A stretch of DNA of 43,880 nt from Novosphingobium sp. AP12. GTDB taxonomy: Bacteria; Pseudomonadota; Alphaproteobacteria; Sphingomonadales; Sphingomonadaceae. The first letter of the stretch is position 1. Every line of letters begins with the position of its first letter. Below the pieces are notes generated by a model, which did no database searches, was not told the DNA's origin, and saw only the letters and a list, made by a program, of their open reading frames with translations. The stretch covers positions 1 to 43,880 of the forward strand of contig NZ_AKKE01000124.1 of the NCBI RefSeq assembly GCF_000281975.1, given 5' to 3'. Below are positions 27,758 through 35,481 of this stretch, in pieces. Both the position numbers and the translations under genes were made by a program.

Positions 27758-28915
27758 ATGCGCGCCACCCCCGATTTCGACTTCGCGCTGGGCGAAAGCG
27801 CGGACATGATCCGCGATACCGTTGCCCGGTTTGCCGACGAACGTATCGCACCCCTCGCAGCGAAAGTGGATGCCGAGGACTGGTTCCCCCGCGAGCTTTG
27901 GCCCGAGATGGGAGAGCTTGGCCTCCACGGCATCACCGTCGAAGAGGAATGGGGCGGCATCGGCCTCGGCTACCTCGAGCACGTCATCGCGGTGGAAGAA
28001 GTGAGCCGCGCATCGGCTTCGGTCGGGCTTTCCTACGGCGCCCACTCGAACCTGTGCGTCAACCAGATCCGCCGCTGGGGCACCGACGAGCAGAAGGCGA
28101 AGTATCTGCCCGGACTGATTTCCGGCGAGCATGTTGGTAGCCTCGCGATGTCGGAAGTCGGCGCGGGATCGGACGTGGTTTCCATGAAGCTGCGCGCCGA
28201 GGCGGTGCCCGGCGGCTTCCGTCTCAACGGCACCAAGTTCTGGATCACCAACGGCGCCTATGCCGACACGCTCGTGGTCTATGCCAAGACGGGAGAGGGC
28301 TCCAAGGGCATCACTGCGTTCCTGATCGAGAAGGGCATGCCCGGCTTCTCCATCGGCCAGAAGATCGACAAGATGGGCATGCGAGGCTCGCCCACCTGCG
28401 AGCTGGTGTTCGACGACTGCATCGTGCCGGAAGAGAACGTCATGGGTCCGCTCCACGGCGGCGTCGGCGTACTGATGAGCGGGCTCGACTACGAGCGCGT
28501 GGTCCTGGCCGGACTGCAACTCGGTATCATGCAGGCCTGCCTCGACACGGTCATTCCCTACCTTCGCGAGCGTAAGCAGTTCGGCAAGCCCATCGGCGCT
28601 TTCCAGCTCATGCAGGCCAAGGTCGCCGACATGTACGTCGCGCTGCAGTCCGCCCGCGCCTACGTCTATGCCGTGGCCCGCGCCTGCGATGCCGGGCAGA
28701 CGACCCGCTTCGACGCGGCCGGCGCGATCCTGCTGGCGAGCGAGAACGCCTTCCGCGTCTCTGGCGAGGCGGTTCAGGCGCTCGGCGGCGCGGGCTACAC
28801 CAAGGACTGGCCGGTCGAACGCTACCTGCGCGACGCCAAGCTGCTCGACATCGGCGCCGGGACCAACGAGATCCGGCGCATGCTCATCGGCCGGGAATTG
28901 ATCGGGGCCGCGTGA
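27758..28915 (+). CDS. ivd: Isovaleryl-CoA dehydrogenase
   Basis: 385-residue acyl-CoA dehydrogenase that oxidises isovaleryl-CoA to 3-methylcrotonyl-CoA with FAD in leucine breakdown. Family support: [30 protein letters not shown], and above all the catalytic glutamate at the isovaleryl-specific position, Glu246 in [12 protein letters not shown]. The place where other acyl-CoA dehydrogenases have their catalytic Glu reads [10 protein letters not shown], as in isovaleryl enzymes. Length is normal. The ATG at 27758 has AAGAAAGGG upstream. The other leucine genes (3-methylcrotonyl-CoA carboxylase and so on) would be expected nearby but are not in the window. An AGGGA-ATG-TCCCT inverted repeat lies at 27718-27730. 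Confidence 0.9.
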   Translation: MRATPDFDFALGESADMIRDTVARFADERIAPLAAKVDAEDWFPRELWPEMGELGLHGITVEEEWGGIGLGYLEHVIAVEEVSRASASVGLSYGAHSNLCVNQIRRWGTDEQKAKYLPGLISGEHVGSLAMSEVGAGSDVVSMKLRAEAVPGGFRLNGTKFWITNGAYADTLVVYAKTGEGSKGITAFLIEKGMPGFSIGQKIDKMGMRGSPTCELVFDDCIVPEENVMGPLHGGVGVLMSGLDYERVVLAGLQLGIMQACLDTVIPYLRERKQFGKPIGAFQLMQAKVADMYVALQSARAYVYAVARACDAGQTTRFDAAGAILLASENAFRVSGEAVQALGGAGYTKDWPVERYLRDAKLLDIGAGTNEIRRMLIGRELIGAA

Positions 28916-28940
28916 ACGCCGCCCCGATCATGCGGCAGGT

Positions 28941-30143
28941 TCAGCCAGCCGGCAGGCTGCGCCTGACATAGTCCTCGAATCTCGCCGGCTCGCGGCCCAG
29001 CAGCCAGCGCAGCGTGTTCGCGTTGCCGCGCCCACCGGTGCGAACCTGCCAGGCATTGAGCCTGCTGATCGCATCGACGACGTAGGCATGGGCGGGGCCC
29101 GCCGTTTCCAGCCCGGCCACGAGATGCGCCGCGGGCATCTCGCCCGAAGCCACCGGCTTGCCGCTGACCGTCGCGATCAGCGCGGCGATCTCGGCGGTGC
29201 TCAGAGCCTCATCACTTGCTATGTCGTAGCTGGCGAGGGCGTGGCCGTCCTCGGTCGTGACTTTGGCCAGGACTTCGCCGAGGTCGGCCAGATCGACGTG
29301 GCCCTGCCGCGTGCCCAGTGGGAAGGGCAGGTCGAGCGCTCCCGCCTCGAGGGCAGCGGCAACGTCGATGTTCTGCATGAAGCTCTGCGGCCGTACGATG
29401 GTCCATTCAAGGCCGGATTCGGCGAGGTAGCCCTCGACCTCCAGCTTCGCGGCGTGGCCGGGGACGCTGCTCGCCTGCGCATGGAGCGCCGAGACGTAGA
29501 TGAACCGCTGCACCCCCGCGCCTACGGCGGCGTCGATCATCCCGGTACCCATGGCCGCCTCGCGCGGATGAAAGGCCGGGGCGTAATGGATCACCGTGTC
29601 GATGCCCTCGACCGCAAGCGCGCGGTCGGCGGGGTTTTCCAGGTCACCACACAGGCAATCGATCAAATCCGACTGCTGGCTGGTCATGCGAAGCTCCGGC
29701 ACGACTTCCATCGGACGCTCACGGCGTCCGCCGGTGTCTCCGTTGCCGGGAATGACGCCTATCGCGCTTGCCCTGCGCCCACCGGTGTCTCCGTTGGCCG
29801 GGATGACCCCGATCGCGCTTGCCCTGCGTCCGCCGGTGTCTCCGTTGCCGGGAATGACGCCGATCGCGCTTGCCCTGCGTCCGCCGGTGTCTCCGTTGCC
29901 GGGGATGACCTCGATCGCGCTTGCCCGGCGGCCACCGGTATCCCCGTTACCGGGAATGACCTCGATCGCGCTTGCCCTGCGTCCACCGGTGTCTCCGTTG
30001 CCGGGAATGACCTCGATCGAACGGGACCGCGTTTCGGGATAGCGGCAGAATCCGCGTATCGACAGGTCGGGATCCCGAGCGCGCAAGGCGTCGATTACAT
30101 GGCTACCCGCCCGGCCCGTGGGCCCCACCACCAGAATGCGCAT
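28941..30143 (-). CDS. NmrA-like NAD(P)-binding protein interrupted by in-frame tandem repeats
   Basis: 400-residue atypical SDR. The N-terminus MRILVVGPTGRAGSHV holds the NAD(P) loop (residues 7-14), and the later parts (EGIDTVIHYAPAFHPREAAMG, FIYVSALHAQ, WTIVRPQSFMQNI) are standard NmrA/NAD-epimerase-like sequence of unknown substrate. Between residues ~43 and ~145, where the second and third Rossmann strands should be joined, six copies of a 17-residue unit (VIPGNGDTGGRRASAIG type) are inserted in frame. Without them the protein would be near the usual 290-300 residues. The ATG at 30143 follows GGAGGGAAA. Divergent from the P450 gene. The frame is fully open through the repeats, so it is not an evident pseudogene, but folding and activity are uncertain. 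Confidence 0.85.
   Translation of the reverse strand: MRILVVGPTGRAGSHVIDALRARDPDLSIRGFCRYPETRSRSIEVIPGNGDTGGRRASAIEVIPGNGDTGGRRASAIEVIPGNGDTGGRRASAIGVIPGNGDTGGRRASAIGVIPANGDTGGRRASAIGVIPGNGDTGGRRERPMEVVPELRMTSQQSDLIDCLCGDLENPADRALAVEGIDTVIHYAPAFHPREAAMGTGMIDAAVGAGVQRFIYVSALHAQASSVPGHAAKLEVEGYLAESGLEWTIVRPQSFMQNIDVAAALEAGALDLPFPLGTRQGHVDLADLGEVLAKVTTEDGHALASYDIASDEALSTAEIAALIATVSGKPVASGEMPAAHLVAGLETAGPAHAYVVDAISRLNAWQVRTGGRGNANTLRWLLGREPARFEDYVRRSLPAG
29710..30015. repeat. 51-bp minisatellite, six tandem units, inside a coding region
   Basis: Units begin at 29710, 29761, 29812, 29863, 29914 and 29965, each exactly 51 bases, with a further partial start at 30016. The shared core on the + strand is CGGTGTCTCCGTTGCCGGG followed by AATGAC. 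The outermost unit (29710) is diverged in its first ~14 bases. Unit 29761 has an altered core giving Ala for Gly. Because 51 is a multiple of three, changes in copy number keep the gene in frame. The core strand GTCATTCCCGGC resembles the arms of the intergenic palindromes of this window. Confidence 0.97.
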
Positions 30144-30354
30144 CGTTTCCCTCCATGATCGCGCGGACGAGTAATGATGATCCCCATGCGAGGGTACTGA
30201 CAAGTCCCGTTAGGCGCCGTTCAAGGCCCTCTGTCATTGCCATGCGGGTCAAACGCCGAGGCGAATTTTCGCTTTTCGCCATCATCGAAACGATCTACTG
30301 TGTATCACATAAGCAAGGCCACCCTTGAGGCGGATCCGGCAGGGAGAGTCCAGC

Positions 30355-31557
30355 ATGACGACGGCGACCCACGCACCAGGCGAGACTACGGGTTGTCCAG
30401 CGCACGCCGGCCGCGACGATCGCAAGAGTGCGAAAGTGGCGGAGGCCAACCTCGCTCCCGCACCGGGCTCACGCGTGATCGGGTCGTTCGCCGCCGGGCG
30501 CGACATCCTCCGCTCACCGAAGGTGCGGCAAGCCGGCGCCAGCGCCGATGTGGTCGACCTCAGCCACCCGGACGAGATATCGTTCTTCTTCCTCGACGGA
30601 GACCTGCACCGCAAGCGGCGCGCCGCCGTCGCCGGCCTGTTCGCGCCCAAGACCATCGTCACGCGCCATCAGCGGGTGATGAACCGCACCATGGACGCCA
30701 TCGTCGCCGACCTGCAGGCGCGGGGCTCGGCTCCGCTCGATGAACTGAGCTGGCAGATGGCGGTCGACGTTGCCGCCGACATCGTCGGCCTGACCGACAG
30801 CGACACCAACGCCAATCTAGCCAGGCGGGTGAAGAAGGTGCTCGAGGCGTCGGTCGCCCGCAAACCCGGCCGGCTAAACGCGCTGGTGTTCAACGCGAAG
30901 ATGCTCGTCCACGTCGGCGCCTTCTGGAAGCACGACCTGCTGCCCGCCATCGAGGCCCGCCGCAAGCAGCCCAGGGACGACGTGATCTCCCACATGGTCA
31001 AGGAGAACTACTCCAAGAAGGGCATGATCATGGAGTGCCTCAGCTACGGCGGGGCGGGCATGATGACCACGCGCGAATTCATCGTCATGGCCGCGTGGCA
31101 CTTGTTCGAGAAGGCTGCCCTGCGCGAACGCTATCTCACCGGGGGCCAGGACGACCAGTTCGCCATCCTCGAGGAAATTCTGCGGCTCGATCCCGTCGCC
31201 TCAATGCTCCACCGCCGCGCCGCCGAGCCGGTGGAAGGGGTCCTGGCTGACGGCGAGACGGCCTGCATCTCGATCCGCGAAGCCAACGTCGACGAAGCCA
31301 TCACCGGCCCGTGTCCATTCCAGCTCGACCCCGATCGCGCGAGGCGGATGAAGGTCGCCGGCCCCTACATGAGCTTCGGCGACGGCCCGCACCGTTGCCC
31401 GGGCGCGCAAGTCGCTCTGCACGAAACGCGCATCTTCCTCGATCGGCTGCTGCGCCTTCCGGGCGTCAAGCTGGTGTCCGAGCCGGAAGTCCTGTGGAAC
31501 CCGCAGATCCAGGGCTACGAACTGCGCGGCGCCGTCGTCGCCTGCGACCGGGGCTGA
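30355..31557 (+). CDS. Cytochrome P450
   Basis: 400-residue soluble bacterial P450 monooxygenase. The oxygen-activation motif AGMMT is at residues 234-238, the ExxR motif at 274-277 (EILR), and the haem-binding loop FGDGPHRCPG at 341-350 with Cys348 as the haem ligand. All signatures are intact. No membrane anchor is seen. The substrate cannot be named. The ATG at 30355 follows AGGGAGAG. A [2Fe-2S] ferredoxin starts eight bases after its stop and is the likely electron donor. Divergent from the NmrA-like gene, sharing a 211-base promoter region. Confidence 0.95.
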   Translation: MTTATHAPGETTGCPAHAGRDDRKSAKVAEANLAPAPGSRVIGSFAAGRDILRSPKVRQAGASADVVDLSHPDEISFFFLDGDLHRKRRAAVAGLFAPKTIVTRHQRVMNRTMDAIVADLQARGSAPLDELSWQMAVDVAADIVGLTDSDTNANLARRVKKVLEASVARKPGRLNALVFNAKMLVHVGAFWKHDLLPAIEARRKQPRDDVISHMVKENYSKKGMIMECLSYGGAGMMTTREFIVMAAWHLFEKAALRERYLTGGQDDQFAILEEILRLDPVASMLHRRAAEPVEGVLADGETACISIREANVDEAITGPCPFQLDPDRARRMKVAGPYMSFGDGPHRCPGAQVALHETRIFLDRLLRLPGVKLVSEPEVLWNPQIQGYELRGAVVACDRG

Positions 31558-31565
31558 TTTCGCGC

Positions 31566-31886
31566 ATGGTCGCCATCACGTTCGTCGCTGTCGATGGCCT
31601 TGAGCAGCGCATCGACGCCACCGATGGCTTGTCGCTGATGGAAAACGCGGTGGCCGGCGGCATCGACGCGATCGAGGCGATCTGCGGCGGCAATGCCTAT
31701 TGCGGCACATGCCGCGTTCACGTCGATCCCGCGTGGCGCGCGGTGACGGGCGAGATCACCGAGATCGAGGAGCCGATGATCGAGGCCAGCGGCGATACCG
31801 ACCCGGGCGTCCGCCTGTCGTGCCAGATCACGGTGACACCCGAATTGGAAGGCTTGCTGGTGCGCACGCCCGCGTCGCAGAGTTGA
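31566..31886 (+). CDS. [2Fe-2S] ferredoxin (adrenodoxin type)
   Basis: 106-residue ferredoxin with cluster ligands Cys40, Cys46, Cys49 (CGGNAYCGTC) and Cys86 (RLSC), the adrenodoxin/putidaredoxin spacing. It passes electrons one at a time to the P450 encoded just upstream. The ATG at 31566 begins the family N-terminus. No ferredoxin reductase gene is in the window, so the reductase must be encoded elsewhere. A short palindrome lies just downstream, between it and convergent modC. Confidence 0.94.
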   Translation: MVAITFVAVDGLEQRIDATDGLSLMENAVAGGIDAIEAICGGNAYCGTCRVHVDPAWRAVTGEITEIEEPMIEASGDTDPGVRLSCQITVTPELEGLLVRTPASQS

Positions 31887-31890
31887 CGCC

Positions 31891-31911
31891 GTTCCGGACG
31901 CGATCCGGGAC
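31891..31911. repeat. Short palindromic repeat, relative of the 12025 element
   Basis: GTTCCGGA and TCCGGGAC around a CGCGA loop, one mismatch (a possible G-T pair in RNA). It and its flank CCGCTGG match the element at 12031-12051 closely. It lies between the convergent ferredoxin and modC genes. Confidence 0.7.
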
Positions 31912-31963
31912 CGCTGGTCGGACCATGCCTCTCCTCGGGCAAGGTTCGGCCAGCGTCCTCCGG

Positions 31964-32599
31964 TCAGGCGGGGGACGGAACCTGGACGACGCGGTCCGCC
32001 AGCCGCTCCACTTCCGCACGGTCGTGGCTGACATAGAGGATCGGCAGGCGCAGTTCGTCGCGGATGCGCTCGATCAGGCCGAGGATCTCGCCGCGCCGGT
32101 CCAGGTCTAGCGAGGCAAGCGGTTCGTCCATCAGCAGGAACCGCGGAGCTGAAAGCAGTGCGCGCCCGATCGCCACGCGCTGCGCCTCGCCGCCGGAGAG
32201 TGTGGCGGGCATGCGGTCGAGAAGGGCGGTGATGCCCAGCAGGTCAAGCGTGTGGTCCCAGTCCAGCCGATGCCCCTCGTCGACCGCGAGGCGCTTCATG
32301 CCGAATTGCAGATTGCCGCGCACGGTGCGATGCGGGAACAGCCGCAGGTCCTGGAACACGTAGCCGCAGCGGCGCAGCTCGGGTTTGAGATCGATCCTGG
32401 CCGGCCGGTCGAACAGGACCGTGCTCGATACCGCGATACGGCCCTCGATAGGCCGCGCGAGACCGGCGACCGCGTCGAGCAGGCTGGTCTTGCCCGCGCC
32501 GGAGGGGCCGAACAATGCGGTAAGCCCGGGACCGGCGGTGAACTCGTAGTTCAATCGCAGCGATCCGCGCTGCAGGGTCACCGAGACGTCAAAGGACAT
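31964..32599 (-). CDS. modC: Molybdate ABC transporter ATP-binding protein, short form
   Basis: 211-residue ABC ATPase that powers molybdate uptake. Walker A GPSGAGKTS (residues 31-39), Q-loop in VFQDLR, signature LSGGEAQR (134-141), Walker B LLMDEP, and H-loop His192 (VSHDRAEVE). The family ModC has a further ~130-residue C-terminal molybdate-binding (TOBE/Mop) domain; this protein ends right after the ATPase core. No frame break is apparent, so it is a natural short version. Its start overlaps modB by 11 bases; order modA-modB-modC on the minus strand. Confidence 0.92.
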   Translation of the reverse strand: MSFDVSVTLQRGSLRLNYEFTAGPGLTALFGPSGAGKTSLLDAVAGLARPIEGRIAVSSTVLFDRPARIDLKPELRRCGYVFQDLRLFPHRTVRGNLQFGMKRLAVDEGHRLDWDHTLDLLGITALLDRMPATLSGGEAQRVAIGRALLSAPRFLLMDEPLASLDLDRRGEILGLIERIRDELRLPILYVSHDRAEVERLADRVVQVPSPA

Positions 32600-33290
32600 G
32601 GCGGCCCTTCTCCTGCCCGCTGCGCCGCGCCAGCCACTCGGACAGCACCAGCGCCGCCACCGAGAGTGCCACCGAAAGCCCCGCGAGCCGCGCGACCTGG
32701 ATGTCCGAACCCGGCATCTGCAAGGCGCTGTAGATTGCCAGCGGCAGCGTCTGGGTTTCGCCGGGGATGTTCGAGGCGAACGTGATCGTCGCGCCGAACT
32801 CGCCCACCGACCGGGCCAGTCCGAGGACGAGCGCGGCGAGGATGCCGTTGGCGGAGAGCGGCAGCGTGACGCTGGTAAAGGTGCGCCACGGCCCGGCGCC
32901 CAAGGTGCGCGCCGCGCTTTCCAGTCGCCGATCGACTGCCTCGAGCGACAGCCGCATCGCGCGCACCATCAACGGCAGCGCCATGACCGCCGCCGCGAGC
33001 GCCGCGCCGGTCCAGCGGAACAGGAAAGTGAGGCCTAACGCCTGCTCGAGAAAACGGCCGAGCGGGGCGTTCGGGCTGAAGGCGATCAACAGCAGCCACC
33101 CCGTCACGACCGGGGGCAAAACCAGCGGAAGATGGACCGCGGCGTCGAGCAGGACCTTGCCGGGAAACCGCCAGCGCGCCAGCACCCACGCGAGCGCAAA
33201 GGCAACCGGCAGCGCGGCCAGCATGGCAACGCCGCTGACCTTGAGCGAGAGTAGCAGGATTTCCCATTCGGTCGGCGAAAGAAGGTTCAC
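32589..33290 (-). CDS. modB: Molybdate ABC transporter permease
   Basis: 233-residue inner-membrane permease with about five to six hydrophobic segments (for example VSGVAMLAALPVAFALAWVL and LPLVLPPVVTGWLLLIA). The cytoplasmic coupling region around ESAARTLGAGPWRTF and the VGEFGATITFASNI signature are typical ModB. The GTG at 33290 is seven bases beyond the modA stop; the ribosome-binding site is weak, so translation is probably coupled to modA. It overlaps modC by 11 bases. Confidence 0.94.
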   Translation of the reverse strand: MNLLSPTEWEILLLSLKVSGVAMLAALPVAFALAWVLARWRFPGKVLLDAAVHLPLVLPPVVTGWLLLIAFSPNAPLGRFLEQALGLTFLFRWTGAALAAAVMALPLMVRAMRLSLEAVDRRLESAARTLGAGPWRTFTSVTLPLSANGILAALVLGLARSVGEFGATITFASNIPGETQTLPLAIYSALQMPGSDIQVARLAGLSVALSVAALVLSEWLARRSGQEKGRHVL

Positions 33291-33297
33291 GGTCGTG

Positions 33298-34083
33298 CTA
33301 TTTCGTCCCGAACCCGAAGCGGCGGAACACCGCCTTCCCCTCGGCCGAAACCAGGTAGCGACGGAAGGCGTCGGATTCCGGGTTGCGTGAGGAGGCGATC
33401 ACCGCGACGGGATAGCTGATCGGATCGTGGCTCGACGGCGGGAACACGCCGACGACGCGAACGCCGGGATCGGCGCGTGCGTCCGTCGCGTAGACCACGC
33501 CGAGCGGCGCCGCGCCGCGGCTGACGAGGGCGAGGGCCGCGCGCACGCTTTCACCCGGCGCGAGCTGCCCCTGCACCGTATTCCAGACGCCCAGCCGGGA
33601 AAGCGCCTGCTTGGCGTAGATGCCTGCGGGCACCCCGGCGGGATCGGCAATGGCGAGCCGGCCGCTGCCCAGTGCCTTCGCGAGGGGCATGGCCGGCGCA
33701 ATGCGCAGACGCACGGTGCTGGCGCGAGGCGCGATCAGCACCAGCGAATTGCGCAGGAACGACACGCGCGTACCCTTGCGGACGAGCCCCTTGGACTGGA
33801 CCGCGTCCATCCACGGCTCGTCGGCGGAAACGAAGATGTCGGCGGGGGCGCCGGACTGGATCTGACGGGCCAGCGCCGAGGAGCCGGCGAACGAGATGCG
33901 CGGCCGTGGGTGGCCTTTTGCCTTCCACGCGTTGGCCGCGGCATTCATCGATTCCTGAAGGCTGGCGGCGGCGAGCACGATGGGGGCCTGCCGAGGCGGA
34001 GCAGCCTCGATCGCAGCGGGCAGTAGCAGCGTGGCCAGCGCGGCCACGAACGTCGCCAGCGGACGGGCGAGGGACTTTGGCAT
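33298..34083 (-). CDS. modA: Periplasmic molybdate-binding protein
   Basis: 261-residue type II solute-binding protein. The N-terminal signal peptide is positive then hydrophobic (KSLARPLATFVAALATLLLP), with a likely cut near AIEAA. The mature part has VLAAASLQESMN, SFAGSSALARQI, GAPADIFVSADE and YPVAV, the molybdate-site serines and backbone of the family. The ATG at 34083 has CGGAGACC before it. First gene of modABC, divided from the upstream modE by 93 bases that hold an AT-rich candidate promoter. Confidence 0.94.
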   Translation of the reverse strand: MPKSLARPLATFVAALATLLLPAAIEAAPPRQAPIVLAAASLQESMNAAANAWKAKGHPRPRISFAGSSALARQIQSGAPADIFVSADEPWMDAVQSKGLVRKGTRVSFLRNSLVLIAPRASTVRLRIAPAMPLAKALGSGRLAIADPAGVPAGIYAKQALSRLGVWNTVQGQLAPGESVRAALALVSRGAAPLGVVYATDARADPGVRVVGVFPPSSHDPISYPVAVIASSRNPESDAFRRYLVSAEGKAVFRRFGFGTK

Positions 34084-34100
34084 CAAGGGTCTCCGGGGGA

Positions 34101-34125
34101 ATATTGTATCGCACAGTATATCGAG
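34101..34125. promoter_or_regulatory. Candidate modABC promoter/operator
   Basis: An AT-rich block in otherwise GC-rich DNA upstream of modA. On the minus strand it reads CGATATACTGTGCGATAC followed by AATAT, holding two -10-like hexamers (TATACT and TACAAT) and a repeated CGATA. ModE binding sites in other bacteria are AT-rich and contain TATA-CG halves, so this is the likely place for control by the short ModE, but the match is loose. Confidence 0.4.
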
Positions 34126-34176
34126 CGCGCGGCATTGCAAGGCGCACCAGGCCCACGGCGCTCCAAGGAGGGACGG

Positions 34177-34557
34177 TCAGCCTTTCTGGCTGGCGCGGGG
34201 CTCGGGCAATAGCCGGATCGCCAAAGCGTCGTAATCCGGCCCGCGCGAGGCGAGGGCGATGCCATCCTGAAGCGCCCGGTAGTGGTCGAGTACGTTTTCG
34301 CCAAGTTCGGTAAGGCGCGCACCGCTGCTGGCTGCGCGGCCAGGCGCGGTATGGACGAGCGGGCCGTCCCAGCACCGGTTCATGGCATCGACCAGCAGCC
34401 AGGCCCGGCGGTAGCTCATGGCCATTGCGCGGCCGGCGGCGGAGATCGAGCCGTGCTGCCGGATCGCATCGAGCAAGTCCGCCTTGCCGGGGCCCATCGC
34501 GATTTCGGCACCGCAATGGATCTGAATCTTGATCTTGAGGCTTGGCTTCGCAGTCAT
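34177..34557 (-). CDS. ModE-type winged-helix regulator without molybdate-binding domain
   Basis: 126-residue protein matching the N-terminal DNA-binding domain of ModE: GPGKADLLDAIRQHGSISAAGRAMAMSYRRAW, then LLVDAMNRCW and ARLTELGENVLDHYRAL. The two Mop domains that sense molybdate in ModE are missing, so how it senses the metal is unclear; it may sense through another protein or bind the oxyanion differently. The ATG at 34557 has no clear ribosome-binding site. It is the gene upstream of modABC and reads the same way. Confidence 0.88.
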   Translation of the reverse strand: MTAKPSLKIKIQIHCGAEIAMGPGKADLLDAIRQHGSISAAGRAMAMSYRRAWLLVDAMNRCWDGPLVHTAPGRAASSGARLTELGENVLDHYRALQDGIALASRGPDYDALAIRLLPEPRASQKG

Positions 34558-35100
34558 GAAGTAAGCGTAGGATGGCTCCCGTTCCGGGGCAAGGTCACCG
34601 GCAGCCTGCGCCGGATTTCCATCACGTCATTGCGCGCGAATCAGTTCAACGTAGCTTCGTAACGCCTTGGCTCGATCCCTTCGATCCGCGACCGGAAGGG
34701 GCATCGAGGGGCAGTTTGTTGCAGTGCACTGCCAATCAATACGCTCACTGCTGCCGTGCAGTAGGATTCACCACCGATTAATGAGCACCGATTGCGAAGT
34801 TGCGGAAACCAAGGGGGATCGTGGTTTTTGCAGTGCAAAATGCTCGCCTAACATCGTCAATTAATATTGCCCCACAGGCGCATAAAATTACCTTCAAAGT
34901 GGTGATAATTTCACATTCTTTCCGGGTATTAAAATCATCTGAGTCATTCGGGATATTCTGGAACAATCTTACGGATTCGGTTATAAGTCTGGCAGGCAAC
35001 GAGCTGGGACGTGACGCTAACAGGCGCACCCTAATGGGATTGATCAGGACGGTATAGGCGCCGGCAACGCCACCAAGACCGTCTCGGCAATTGAGGATTT
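34558..35100. other. 543-base gene-poor, AT-rich stretch with inverted repeats
   Basis: No convincing gene was found. From about 34640 to 35060 the base composition is clearly richer in A/T than the rest of the window. It holds three related inverted repeats: GCAGTGCACTGC (34721-34732), ACTGC/GCAGT with a six-base gap (34747-34762), and TTTTGCA-G-TGCAAAA (34826-34840). The frames at 34800-35057 (+) and 34778-35029 (-) lack third-position bias and ribosome-binding sites. It must hold the modE promoter (left) and the promoter of the small membrane-protein gene at 35101. A small RNA is possible but not shown. Confidence 0.6.
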
Positions 35101-35307
35101 ATGATGAAGGTCGCCGACGAGAATATCATCCACTTCGAACGCTTCTCGGATTCCGAGAGCTTCTCCACACGGCTGCCGGCCGGCATGGTCTACGCCGCGC
35201 AGCGCATGGGGCATGCAGAGGAAGAGCATGACGGGCGTGGCCTGATCATCGCGATCCTGCTTTGCATGGCCTGCTGGGCTGCACTCGGTTACTTCCTGCT
35301 CGCCTGA
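35101..35307 (+). CDS. Small single-pass membrane protein
   Basis: 68-residue protein, no family recognised. Soluble N-terminal half with acidic and basic residues (ENIIHFERFSDSESF), then one membrane segment near the C-terminus (LIIAILLCMACWAALGYFLL). The ATG at 35101 (or the next, 35104) follows GAGGA at good distance, and codon usage is normal for the genome, so it looks real. It stands alone after the AT-rich stretch. A perfect inverted repeat downstream could end its transcript. Confidence 0.7.
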   Translation: MMKVADENIIHFERFSDSESFSTRLPAGMVYAAQRMGHAEEEHDGRGLIIAILLCMACWAALGYFLLA

Positions 35308-35327
35308 CCTCGGTCCGCCGAAATGTT

Positions 35328-35344
35328 CGCGACGTAACGTCGCG
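35328..35344. repeat. Perfect inverted repeat, candidate terminator or operator
   Basis: CGCGACGT and ACGTCGCG around a single A, 17 bases in all, about 20 bases after the small membrane-protein gene. No T-run follows, so an intrinsic terminator is weakly supported. The rest of the 174-base gap to the convergent efflux operon shows nothing else. Confidence 0.5.
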
Positions 35345-35481
35345 GCGTTTGAAGCGGTGCCGGCAAAAAGCGACGGAGGATGGGTGTGCAATATTCGCCT
35401 TGGGCGAGTCCATCGTGCGCAGCTTGCCGCCAGGCGCAGTCGTGTCGCGCCCTCCGGCCGCCGCCGTCGATCGACGCAATC

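Noticed and set aside
29710..30015. CRISPR array
   Set aside because: The units are contiguous 51-base copies without distinct spacers and are translated in frame within a gene; no cas genes are near.
30299..30309. Operator TGTG-TAT-CACA between the P450 and NmrA-like genes
   Set aside because: Only four-base arms; too short to claim as a separate feature, so noted only within the P450 finding.
31964..32599. modC truncated by frameshift
   Set aside because: The downstream DNA to the ferredoxin gene is only 77 bases and cannot hold a Mop domain, so the short form is not due to a local frame break.
34960..34982. General stress (EcfG-type) promoter GGAAC ... GTT before the small membrane protein
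   Set aside because: GGAAC is present, but the -10-like GGTT is about 14 bases away instead of the needed 16-17.
34778..35057. Small genes on either strand in the AT-rich stretch
   Set aside because: No third-position bias, no ribosome-binding site, no recognisable domain; better read as non-coding.
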